This document shows positions 1-8,000 of a DNA stretch of 64,000 bases, piece by piece (position 1 is the stretch's first letter; every line of letters starts with the position of its first letter). The stretch lies in assembly GCA_039182125.1 (NCBI GenBank), contig JBCDCH010000008.1, forward strand, positions 17,529-81,528, read 5' to 3'. A program made the position numbers and the translations under genes. The stretch is from Planctomycetota bacterium. GTDB lineage: Bacteria > Planctomycetota > Phycisphaerae > Tepidisphaerales > Tepidisphaeraceae. The notes beneath the pieces were generated by a model. That model saw nothing but the letters and a program-made list of their open reading frames with translations, had not been told where the DNA came from and made no database searches.

Positions 1-1
1 G

Positions 2-313
2 ATCGGACGCATGCGACTCGGGGCGGTCGACCTGTTGGTTGTGGGCGAAACCGACCTGCCGGACCAACCCCTGCAAGGGTTCGTTCGGAAGGTGACCTCG
101 GCTTGGCCGGAGTTGGCGTGGGCGATGTGGCGTTCGGCCGACGAGCCGACCGCGATCGCCGCCGACGAACTCTGGGCCCGTCGCAACGGCGCAGCCGCCG
201 TGGTCGACGGGGACGACGGCTGGGGTCAACTCGTCGAACTCACCGAGCGTTGCTCGAAGGTTCGACGGGCGGCAAGAAGCGTTGTTCCAACATCCGTGGT
301 GCCCAAGGCCTGA
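2..313 (+). CDS. Hypothetical protein, 3' end of a gene cut by the window edge
   Basis: The frame is open to the left edge, so an upstream start is likely and the ATG at 11 may be internal. About 100 residues are visible: a hydrophobic strand (DLLVVGE) near the start, then a mixed helical region rich in Trp and Ala, ending at the TGA at 311-313. No domain is recognised. The pattern could be the end of an alpha/beta domain, but that is a guess. The stop lies about 30 bp before the hairpin array that follows, which is on the same strand. Confidence 0.4.
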   Translation: MGRMRLGAVDLLVVGETDLPDQPLQGFVRKVTSAWPELAWAMWRSADEPTAIAADELWARRNGAAAVVDGDDGWGQLVELTERCSKVRRAARSVVPTSVVPKA

Positions 314-339
314 GAACCCGACGCACCGAAAAGCAGCCT

Positions 340-621
340 GGCGAAGCAGGGACGTAAGGGCCCTGCAAGTCGGGGGTGTGAGAACCCCCGAACGAGGACC
401 GGCCGACGACTGGAAACCGTCGGCCAACCACGAGTGAGACCGTCGCCGTGTCGGTCTCCGAACGAGAAAGCGCCACACGCCGGCGATTGCCGGCGACCGT
501 GGCATAACCAAGGAGAGCGTCGTGTGGATGAACCCGGTGACAGATAAACAAAGCGGGTACGTTCATGGTCGCGATCACAGCCGACCGTTGGCCGTCTTAC
601 CGCTTCGGCGGGAGGAAGGCC
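340..621 (+). ncRNA. Candidate structured RNA or 5' leader with six hairpins
   Basis: Five perfect stems follow one another: GCAGGG/CCCTGC (346-351/361-366), CGGGGGT/ACCCCCG (371-377/384-390), GGCCGACG/CGTCGGCC (401-408/418-425), GAGACC/GGTCTC (436-441/453-458), and GCCAC...CGCCGGC/GCCGGCG...GTGGC (472-503). The linkers repeat CCGAACGAG (after stems 2 and 4). A sixth hairpin at 590-621 is closed by a C(UUCG)G tetraloop with two internal A-G/G-A mismatches and ends just before the AAGGG ribosome site of the small gene at 639. None has a U-tract, so these are not terminators. I found no RNase P, tmRNA, SRP or known riboswitch signature. It may be the leader of the next gene or a separate RNA. 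Confidence 0.5.
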
Positions 622-638
622 AGAAGGGAAACCCAGAC

Positions 639-839
639 ATGAGTACCAATGAGAAGAGCCGGTCCGACAGCTACGTCGGCCGTGAAAGTCGCAGCAGGGG
701 GCAGGTCTTTGGCACCGACAAGGACGAAGATATCCTCAAAGCCATCAACGCCAAGGGCAACGCGATGCGTCGCACCCAAGCCGTTGGCCGACGCAAGAAC
801 CGCAAAGGTGGTCGTAGCCACGGCCGCGGTGCAGCGTAG
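639..839 (+). CDS. Small basic protein, 66 residues, unknown function
   Basis: The ATG at 639 is preceded at about 10 bp by AGAAGGGA, which sets this start over the longer frame from 522. The product is hydrophilic: an Arg/Ser-rich N-terminus, a short acidic helix (GTDKDEDILKAIN), then a strongly basic tail (GRRKNRKGGRSHGRGAA). There is no signal peptide or membrane segment. The charge suggests RNA or ribosome binding, but this is inference. It has its own terminator at 863-892 and an unusually structured leader, so it looks like an independently regulated single-gene transcript. I do not recognise a family. Confidence 0.6.
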   Translation: MSTNEKSRSDSYVGRESRSRGQVFGTDKDEDILKAINAKGNAMRRTQAVGRRKNRKGGRSHGRGAA

Positions 840-862
840 AGAGAATGCCAAAATTCTCGCCG

Positions 863-892
863 AAAGCCCACGCACTCGTGCGTGGGTCTTTT
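863..892 (+). terminator. Rho-independent terminator after the small basic gene
   Basis: A 9-bp perfect stem (CCCACGCAC/GTGCGTGGG, 867-875/878-886) with a 2-nt loop is followed by TCTTTT. The outer sequence, AAAGCCCACG and CGTGGGTC, is the same as in the REP-like repeats elsewhere in this window, so the repeat family and this terminator may share an origin. It also lies in the 3' region of the converging membrane-protein gene. Confidence 0.8.
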
Positions 893-902
893 CATGCGCG
901 CT

Positions 903-1349
903 TCACGCCCGAACGTTGTCAAAGGCACACTTGAGCATCCACAGCACCAACACCCCGCGCCCGGTCCAAACCGCCGTGCGCAACCAGTTGGTCAGCACCA
1001 AGCGCCGACCGATCGCCGCGTCAAAGCCGGTGGCCAGCGTGTTGTGCATCGGCACCTGCACCAACGCGGTGCTCAACCAAAGCACCGCGACTCCGCCCAG
1101 CCCGGCCCAGATCATCCACACCGGCACGCCCTTGGGCGCGAGCCAGATCAGCGCGATGGCCGAGACCAGTTCCACCAGCATCGCCGGCCCGACGATCAGC
1201 GTGATGTTCCGCGTGTGTCGCGTGTGGTATGACGCCCACCCGTCGGCACCGACGCCGTCGAACTGCGCGTAGTGCACGACCTGCACCATCCAGATCAGCC
1301 CGACGAGAAACCACGTCGCGGCCACGTTGGCGAGCAAGGTCGGCATCAT
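903..1349 (-). CDS. Integral membrane protein, four predicted helices
   Basis: A 148-residue protein with hydrophobic segments at about 3-25, 50-70, 78-100 and 120-142. It has a polar HTRHTR stretch after the first helix and a conserved-looking NWLRTAVWTGRG motif near the end. Its start overlaps the stop of the YmdB-type gene by 4 bp (ATGA at 1346-1349), so the two are probably translationally coupled. No ribosome-binding site of its own is evident. I recognise it only as a small conserved-type membrane protein; its function is unknown. Any link to the phosphodiesterase pathway is inferred from the coupling. Confidence 0.75.
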   Translation of the reverse strand: MMPTLLANVAATWFLVGLIWMVQVVHYAQFDGVGADGWASYHTRHTRNITLIVGPAMLVELVSAIALIWLAPKGVPVWMIWAGLGGVAVLWLSTALVQVPMHNTLATGFDAAIGRRLVLTNWLRTAVWTGRGVLVLWMLKCAFDNVRA

Positions 1350-2158
1350 CCGTCCCCCGGGTCGTTAGCGACTTCGCCGACCAGCGGGACCTCGATCCGC
1401 TCGATTGCCGTCGCTTTCCCGTCCTCGATGGTGGCCAGCGCGCCGCACAGGCGAACGTCCTTGGTCGCGACGTGAAACGGGTGCGGCGTGTTGGTCCGCA
1501 TCGTCGCCACGACCGCATCCGTCTTGCGGCCGAGCACCCCGTCGTACGGCCCGGTCATGCCGAGGTCGCTGATGAACGCGGTGCCGTGGTGCAGCAGGCG
1601 GGCGTCGGCGGTCGGCGTGTGGGTGTGGGTGCCAAAGACGAAGTGAGCCCGGCCATCCAGGTGCCAGCCGAGTGCGATTTTCTCGCTGCTCGCCTCGCAA
1701 TGCACCTCGGCAACGATCACGTCCGCGCCCTTGCCGATGTCCCGCAGGATCGCATCCGCTTCCGCGAACGGGTCGTTCGGCGGCAGCTGATTCATGAAGA
1801 TCCGCCCGAGCAGCGTGAACACCGCGACCCGCACGCCGCCGGCCGACTTCACGATCGTGTACCGCCGGCCCGGCCCGTCGGGCGAGAGGTTCGCCGGCCG
1901 CAGCAGCCGTTCGCTCTCCCGCAGCGTGTCGGCGATCTCGAACCGCTTGTAGCAGTGGTCGCCGAGCGTGACCACGTCACAGCCGTATCGGCGGAGTTTG
2001 TGGAACAGGTTCGGCGTGATCCCGCTGCCGCCGGCGATGTTCTCGCCGTTGCACACGACGAAATCGACCTCGTGCTTCTTGACGATCCCCGGCAACAACC
2101 CATGCACCGCCGCCCGCCCCGGATTGCCCACCACATCGCCGATCGCCAGAACACGCAT
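1346..2158 (-). CDS. YmdB-type metallophosphoesterase (TIGR00282 family)
   Basis: A 270-residue calcineurin-like phosphoesterase; characterised relatives hydrolyse 2',3'-cyclic nucleotides. Visible family motifs in order: GDVVGNPGR at the N-terminus, NGEN near residue 42, RPANLSPDGPG, GRIFMNQLPPNDPF, EVHCEASSEK, GTHTHTPTADARLL, and ISDLGMTGPYDGVLG. The usual GNHxWD metal motif reads GDHCYKR here, a departure that may affect metal binding or be a lineage variant. The start at 2158 (MRVLAIGDVVG) matches the family; the frame runs further upstream without support. It is the first gene of a two-gene unit with the membrane protein at 903-1349. Confidence 0.9.
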   Translation of the reverse strand: MRVLAIGDVVGNPGRAAVHGLLPGIVKKHEVDFVVCNGENIAGGSGITPNLFHKLRRYGCDVVTLGDHCYKRFEIADTLRESERLLRPANLSPDGPGRRYTIVKSAGGVRVAVFTLLGRIFMNQLPPNDPFAEADAILRDIGKGADVIVAEVHCEASSEKIALGWHLDGRAHFVFGTHTHTPTADARLLHHGTAFISDLGMTGPYDGVLGRKTDAVVATMRTNTPHPFHVATKDVRLCGALATIEDGKATAIERIEVPLVGEVANDPGDG

Positions 2159-2288
2159 GGCAACACGGTAGCGCGATTCGAAGAAAATTCGCTTGGACGG
2201 AAATAGTTCGAACGGTCGGCGCGTTTCCACTTCCAGCACGGCGTCACCCGACGCGAATCTCACGAACCACCTTGGAAAGGAACCACCC

Positions 2289-3101
2289 ATGCAGCCCATG
2301 GAACAGCTCGAACTGCGCAAACTCCTCTCGGCCAATCTCAGCGATGCCGGCGTGCTCCGCGTCGTCGGTGACGAAGGCGTCGACAACGTCATCAGCGTCT
2401 CGCTCTTGGAGGACCCGGCCGGCGGGCCGGACGTCCAGCCCACCGCCATCGTGACGATCAACGGCACCGAGGAACTGCGTGCGCCTGCCGAGGACATCCG
2501 TCGCGTTTACGTTCACGGCCGTGACGGCAACGACACGATCGACGTCGCCGCCATCGGCCGACTCACCCGCGTCTTCGGCTGGGGTGGTGATGACACAATC
2601 ACCGCCGAGTCGCGCAGTATCCAACGTGGCGGCGCCGGCAACGACGTGCTCAACGGTTCCGACGCCCGCGACTTCCTCGGCGGCTCCATCGGCGACGACA
2701 CTCTCAACGGCAACGGCGGCAACGATTACATGAAGGGCTCCGACGGCAACGATGAGATGAACGGCGGCGACGGACGCGACCTCATGCTCGGCGGCGGCGG
2801 AGACGACGTCATGTCCGGCGGCCTTGGCAACGACCTGCTCATCGGCAGCCTCGGCGACGACCTGCTCAACGGTGACGACGGCGACGACAAGCTCTTCGGC
2901 GGGCCCGGCACCGACACGCTCAACGGCGGCAGTGGTGCCGATGACCTCTTCGGCGGTAACGAGAGCGAAGACGACGATGAAGACACCCTCAACGCTGGCG
3001 GTGACGAGGGCGACAGCGAATCGCTCGACGGCGTGACCGATCCGCAACCCGGTGGCGGCCGCGGCCTCCGCGGCCTCTGGGGCGGACGCCCGGGTCGCTG
3101 A
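2289..3101 (+). CDS. RTX-repeat surface protein with LEPR-XLL-like N-terminus
   Basis: A 270-residue protein starting MQPMEQLELRKLLSA, a form of the LExR-xLLS motif found near the N-terminus of many planctomycete surface proteins. A strand-rich domain (about 20-100) precedes some ten tandem glycine/aspartate nonapeptide units (GGxGNDxLN type, about 110-230) that normally bind calcium in a beta-roll. The tail is acidic, then Gly/Arg-rich (GGGRGLRGLWGGRPGR). GGAAAGGAA at 2274-2282 selects the ATG at 2289 rather than the longer frame. It is probably exported, with a calcium-stabilised fold. A hairpin terminator follows. Confidence 0.85.
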   Translation: MQPMEQLELRKLLSANLSDAGVLRVVGDEGVDNVISVSLLEDPAGGPDVQPTAIVTINGTEELRAPAEDIRRVYVHGRDGNDTIDVAAIGRLTRVFGWGGDDTITAESRSIQRGGAGNDVLNGSDARDFLGGSIGDDTLNGNGGNDYMKGSDGNDEMNGGDGRDLMLGGGGDDVMSGGLGNDLLIGSLGDDLLNGDDGDDKLFGGPGTDTLNGGSGADDLFGGNESEDDDEDTLNAGGDEGDSESLDGVTDPQPGGGRGLRGLWGGRPGR

Positions 3102-3127
3102 TCCCTCTCACGCAAACCATCCTTCTC

Positions 3128-3165
3128 ACCGCCGCGTCGACTCCTCAAAGGCGCGGCGGTGTTTC
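3128..3165 (+). terminator. Probable terminator after the RTX gene
   Basis: ACCGCCGCG at 3128-3136 pairs perfectly with CGCGGCGGT at 3152-3160 around a 15-nt loop, followed by GTTTC. The T-tract is weak, so termination may be inefficient. Confidence 0.5.
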
Positions 3166-3218
3166 AATTCTCCACGCGGTTCCCATGACGTTGACGGTGC
3201 TCTAGCCTTGCGGCCAAC

Positions 3219-4421
3219 GTGGCAATCGACTGGCAAGAGATCCGACAGCGCTTCGTGCCCTTCGACGGTCACTACCTCGACGGCAACTCGCTGGGGCTTT
3301 GCACGAAGGCATCGGCGGAGCAGGCCAAACTTGTGCTTCATGAGTGGCAAACGCTCGGCATCGGCGGCTGGTTCGGCGCGGACCCGCCGTGGCTGCGGAT
3401 GTCTCGTGAGGGCGGTGCGCTATGTGCCCCGATCGTCGGTGCGGAGCCGAGCCGCGTGATCGCCACCGGGAGCACCACGGCCAACCTGCACCAGGGATTG
3501 GCGACGTTTTACAAGCCGACACCGCAGCGAGATCGCATCGTCATCGACGACGGCTGCTTTCCCACCGACGGCTACGCAGTGCAGAGCCATCTGCGGATGC
3601 GTGGCTTGCCGAGCTCGGCGTTGGAGCGTGTGCCGATGCGTGGCGATTTGTTCGAGGAGGAAGACCTGATCGCGGCCATCGAGTCGGACGGTGTCGCGCT
3701 TGCGGTGTTGCCGGTGGTGGTGTTTTCTACCGGGCAACTGATCGATGTCGAGCGCGTGCAATCGGCAGCGACGGCGGCGGGGGTGACCGTGCTTTGGGAT
3801 GCGTCGCATGCGGCCGGTTCGGTGCCGATGCGGCTTGATGATTGGGGTTGCGAGTACGCGTTCTGGTGCGGCTATAAGTACCTCAACGGCGGCCCAGGCT
3901 GCGTGGCGTTCGCCTACCTACGCGAAGCGCTCGAGCCGGGGATGGCGGGGTGGTTCGGGTCGAGTGACGAGGCGTTGTTCGACATGCCGAGCGAGTTGCG
4001 ACCGGCTGACGGTGCGGCGCGGTTGCAGCAGGGGACGCCGCACATGCTGTCGCTCGCGCCGTTGCTCGGATCGTTGTCCGGCTTCCCAGCGATTGGCGAA
4101 GTTCGCCAGCGTTCGTTGGAGCTGACCGGTCATCTGCTCGACCGGCTCGACGACACACTCGCCGCACATGGGTTTGGCACCGCGACGCCACGCGATCCGA
4201 GCCGTCGAGGCGGGCATGTATCGCTACGGCATCCCGATGCCGAGCGCTTGGTTCACGCGTTGGCGAAGATGAACATCGTCACCGATTATCGTCGCCCGGA
4301 CCTCATACGCGTCGCACCGGTCGCGTTGTACAACGACGAGCCGGACGTGGATGCCGTGGTGGAGGCGCTCGTGAAGTTGACGTCAACGCCCACGGCTTCA
4401 GCCGTGGGTCGGCGAGCGTGA
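3219..4421 (+). CDS. kynU: Kynureninase
   Basis: A 400-residue PLP enzyme cleaving L-kynurenine to anthranilate and alanine in tryptophan degradation. Family motifs seen: HYLDGNSLG (about 17-25), GSTTANLHQ, WDASHAAGSVP, and the Schiff-base lysine in FWCGYKYLNGGPGC. The size is normal (about 400-420). The start is a GTG with no clear ribosome-binding site. The last residues (TPTASAVGRRA) are encoded by a REP-like palindrome at 4388-4410 and look like a read-through extension. The formamidase gene 50 bp downstream supplies its substrate, so the pair forms a two-step unit; tryptophan dioxygenase is not in the window. Confidence 0.93.
   Translation: MAIDWQEIRQRFVPFDGHYLDGNSLGLCTKASAEQAKLVLHEWQTLGIGGWFGADPPWLRMSREGGALCAPIVGAEPSRVIATGSTTANLHQGLATFYKPTPQRDRIVIDDGCFPTDGYAVQSHLRMRGLPSSALERVPMRGDLFEEEDLIAAIESDGVALAVLPVVVFSTGQLIDVERVQSAATAAGVTVLWDASHAAGSVPMRLDDWGCEYAFWCGYKYLNGGPGCVAFAYLREALEPGMAGWFGSSDEALFDMPSELRPADGAARLQQGTPHMLSLAPLLGSLSGFPAIGEVRQRSLELTGHLLDRLDDTLAAHGFGTATPRDPSRRGGHVSLRHPDAERLVHALAKMNIVTDYRRPDLIRVAPVALYNDEPDVDAVVEALVKLTSTPTASAVGRRA
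4388..4410. repeat. REP-like palindrome inside the kynU 3' end
   Basis: GCCCACGGCTTC followed by AGCCGTGGGTC forms a near-perfect palindrome. It matches the elements at 32831-32906 and 57040-57110 but lies within the reading frame, adding the last residues of kynureninase. Confidence 0.8.
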
Positions 4422-4471
4422 CCGAATCCCGACGCACGCTTGAAGACTTGGGCGTTAGATAGGATCAACTC

Positions 4472-5017
4472 ATGCCACTGATCGACATCACCCGCCCGCT
4501 CTCGGCCGGCACCGCCGCATGGCCCGGCGACACCCCGACGACGCTGACTCGCAACGCGGCGCTGGCCGACGGCGCGAGCGTGAACCTCTCGTCGATCACG
4601 GCGAGTGTTCACAACGCCACGCACGTCGATGCACCGTTGCACTACGACGACGCCGGCTGCGGGATCGAAGGGCTCGACTTGGACCTGTACCTCGGCGAAT
4701 GCGAAGTCGTCGACGTGGTCGGGCACGACCCGATCTTGCCGGAGCATCTGCCGATCGACCTGCCGCCGCGCGTGTTGCTCAAAACCGGTGGCTGGCCCGA
4801 AAGCGGGACGTTTCCGAACGACGTTCCGAGCGTCGACAAGCCGACGAGCAAGACCCTTCCCATTCATCACGCCATCCATGCGGCTGGCCTTCGCATCCTC
4901 GAAAGCTTCGATCTCGCCAATGTCGAAGCGGGCCGGTATGAGCTGATCGCGTTGCCGATTCTGATTCCGGGCAGCGACGGCGCGTTTGTCCGGGCAGTAT
5001 TGCGTCACTCGCCGTAA
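4472..5017 (+). CDS. kynB: Kynurenine formamidase (cyclase family), shortened
   Basis: A 181-residue metal-dependent hydrolase of the cyclase family that removes formate from N-formylkynurenine. It keeps the N-terminal DITRPLSAGTAAWPGDTP, the metal-binding HNATHVDAPLHY (about 47-58), the PPRVLLKTGG strand, SKTLPIHHAI, and the KynB-like end VEAGRYELIALPILIPG. Compared with proteins I know (about 210 residues), a stretch of some 30 residues between the LLKT strand and SKTLP is missing, including the usual GIDTPS segment. The reading frame is intact. It pairs with kynU upstream. The formamidase call is strong on motifs, but activity is uncertain given the gap. Confidence 0.85.
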   Translation: MPLIDITRPLSAGTAAWPGDTPTTLTRNAALADGASVNLSSITASVHNATHVDAPLHYDDAGCGIEGLDLDLYLGECEVVDVVGHDPILPEHLPIDLPPRVLLKTGGWPESGTFPNDVPSVDKPTSKTLPIHHAIHAAGLRILESFDLANVEAGRYELIALPILIPGSDGAFVRAVLRHSP

Positions 5018-5068
5018 GCATCCCAGGCGTAAACACGCAAGCCATCGTCGGTCGGCTGGTCGCGGCGA

Positions 5069-8000
5069 TTAAAGCTCGACCGTGATCTCGTGATCGTGGC
5101 GGTCGTCGCATAGCGGGACGTGCAAATCGTCCTGTTCAACGCCATCGACGGTGACACGGGTGACCAGGCCGGAGTTGTGGTTGATGATGTTGATGTGGTG
5201 GAAGGTTTCGCGGAAGCGGTAGTGGAGTTTGAAGCCGCCCCATTCCGGCGGGAGCAGCGGGTTGAACTCGAGGCGGTCGACGCGGAGCTTGATGCCCAGG
5301 AGGGACTCGGTGATGAGCCGGTAGAGCCAGCCGGCCGAGCCGGTGTACCACGTCCAGCCGCCGCGGCCGACGTGGGGGTTCACGCCGTAGACGTCCGCGG
5401 CGCAGACATACGGCTCGACCTTGTACTTGGCCATGCTGTTGGCATCGAGCGCGTGGTTGATCGGGTTGATGAGCCGTTGCAGCTCCCACGCCCGGCCGGC
5501 GTCGCGCATCTCGGCGAACGCCATCACCGTCCACACGGCGGCATGCGTGTACTGCCCGCCGTTCTCGCGGACGCCGGGCAGGTAGCCCTTGATGTAGCCC
5601 GGGTCGGCCCCCTCGCGCACCTCGGCGTCGTCGAAAGGCGGATCGAACAGTTGGATGAGCCCCGCGTCACGCCGCACGAGCCGATGGTCGACCGCGCTCA
5701 TCGCCTGCGTGGCCCGCTCGGGATCGGTCTCGCCGACGAGGATCGCCCACGACTGCGGCAGCGAGTCGATCTGGCATTCGGTGTTCTCCGACGAGCCCAG
5801 CGGCGAGCCGTCGTCGAAGTAGGCACGCCGGTACCAGTCGCCGTCCCACGCGTTGGCCTCGACGTTGGCCTTGAGCGTGTCGATGTGTTCGAGGCAATGG
5901 TCGGCAAACTCGACATCGCCACGCTCGCGGGCGATCGGCTCGAAGTCGCGTAGCACCTGCATCAGGAAGAACGCCATCCACACCGACTCGCCCTTGCCGT
6001 GCTCGCCGACGAGGTTCATGCCGTCGTTCCAGTCGCCGCAACCGATCAGCGGCAGGCCGTTGCGTCCGTAGCCGCGGTTGACGGTGGCGTTGCGGATCGA
6101 GCGTTTGCAGTGCTCGTAGATCGACACCGATTCGTCGCCGCGCGGGAAGAGGTCGTAGATCGACTCCTGATCCGGCGGTACCGGCGGCCCGGTGAGCATC
6201 GGGACGGCTTCGTCGAGGACGCCGGTGTCGCCGAGGGTGCGGACGTAGCGGGCGGTGACCAGCGGCAGCCAGAGGTAGTCGTCGGAGAAGTGTGTGCGCA
6301 CCCCGCGGCCGGTAGGCGGGTGCCACCAGTGTTGCACGTCGCCTTCGACGAACTGATGAGCGGCGGCGCGAAGGATGTGCTCGCGGGTCGTCTCGGGCGC
6401 ACAGTGAATCAACGCGGCCACGTCCTGCAACTGATCACGAAAGCCGTACGCACCGCCGGACTGGTAGTACCCGCTGCGGCCCCAATAGCGACACGAGAGC
6501 ACCTGGTACGGCAGCCACCAGTTGACGAGGAACTCCACGGCCTTGTCCGGCGTCTCGACATGCACCGCGCCGAGCGTGTGGTTCCAGTAATCCCAGACCT
6601 GCTGGAGCGCGTCCTTGGAGGCGGTGTTGCCGCGGAAGCGCTTGAGCAGTTCGCGGGCGTCGTTGCGGTTCTGGCCGGAGCCGAGGACGAAGGTGACGGT
6701 CACCTCCTCGCCGTCGGCAAGGTCCATCGGGGTGCGGATGGCGGCGCACGGGTCGAGGCCGGCGCCGACGGTGCCGGAGAGTTTGGTCCGCGCGAGGGCG
6801 GCGGGCGCGGCGGGTGAGCCGTTGCGGCCGAGGAACTCCGTGCGGTCGCCGGTGAAGGATTTGCGCTGCGCCGAGCAATGGAAGAAAGACACGCGCGGGC
6901 CGAAGTCGGTGTTGTAGGCGTTGCGGGCCAGCACCGCGCCGGTGGTCGGGTCGAGCTCGGTGACGACGTGGGTCGCGGACTTCTGCCGGAACTCGCCTAG
7001 GCACCACTCGACGTAGCCGGTGAGGCTGATGCGTCGGTCGCGGCCGCTGTCGTTGCGGATCTTGATGCGGGTGAACTTCACCGGCGCGTCGGTCGCGACG
7101 TAGGTCCACATCTCGGAGTTGATGCCCGACTCGGTGTAGTCGAAAACGGTGTACCCGAAGCCGTGGCGGGTCGTGTACGGCATCGACCCGCTCGCCGGCA
7201 GCGGCGTGGGTGACCAGACCCGGCCGCTCTCCTCGTCGCGCAGGTAGAACGCCTCGCCGGACGCATCGGTGACCGGGTCGTTGTACCACGGGGTCAGCCG
7301 GTACTCGTGGGCGTTTTCGCACCAGGTGTAGCTTCCGCCGGATTCACTGACGATGCAGCCGAAGTGCGGGTTGGCCAGCACGTTGATCCACGGCGCGGGG
7401 GTGACCTTCGCGCTGCGGGCGGCACCGGGGGAGGCGTTGATGATGTACTCGCGACCGTCGGACGTGAACCCGCCAATGCCGTTGTAGAACATCAGGTCGC
7501 GGCGTGGTAGTTCGCTGGCGGTCATCACCTCGCGCCGCCGGGCACGGGTCGGCACAAACTTGGGCATCGTGAACTGGCCCCGGCCGCGGCGTTCGATCTG
7601 TTCCTCCAGCGTGCCCGCCGTGTCGATGAGCACGACGCGGGCGACGGTCTTGAGCAGGGTGCGGTCTTCCTCGGACATCTGGTCCGAGCGGCGTATGAAG
7701 ATGCCGCCGGGCTTGTCGATCTGGCCGGCCTCGGTCGTGGAGTTGACGATGCCGACGACCGCGTCGTGGAGTTCATCGCGATAGCCGCCGGCGTCTTCGT
7801 TGAGAATGACCAGGTCGACGTCGAGCCCCTTGCGCCGGAAGTAGGCGTGGGCCTGCACCAACTGCTTGACGAGTTTGAGATTGTCACGATCGGTCAATCG
7901 CAGGAGGACGATCGGGCGGTCGCCGGAGATGCCGTAGCCCCAGAGACCGTTCTGGCCGCGGGTGTTGGCGGCGATCGTGTCGCCGTCGGCCCGGCGTCGG

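Noticed and set aside
340..640. RNase P RNA, tmRNA or SRP RNA in the hairpin region
   Set aside because: The conserved core sequences of these RNAs (for example GAGGAAAGTCC for RNase P, or a tRNA-like 3' end for tmRNA) are absent on both strands.
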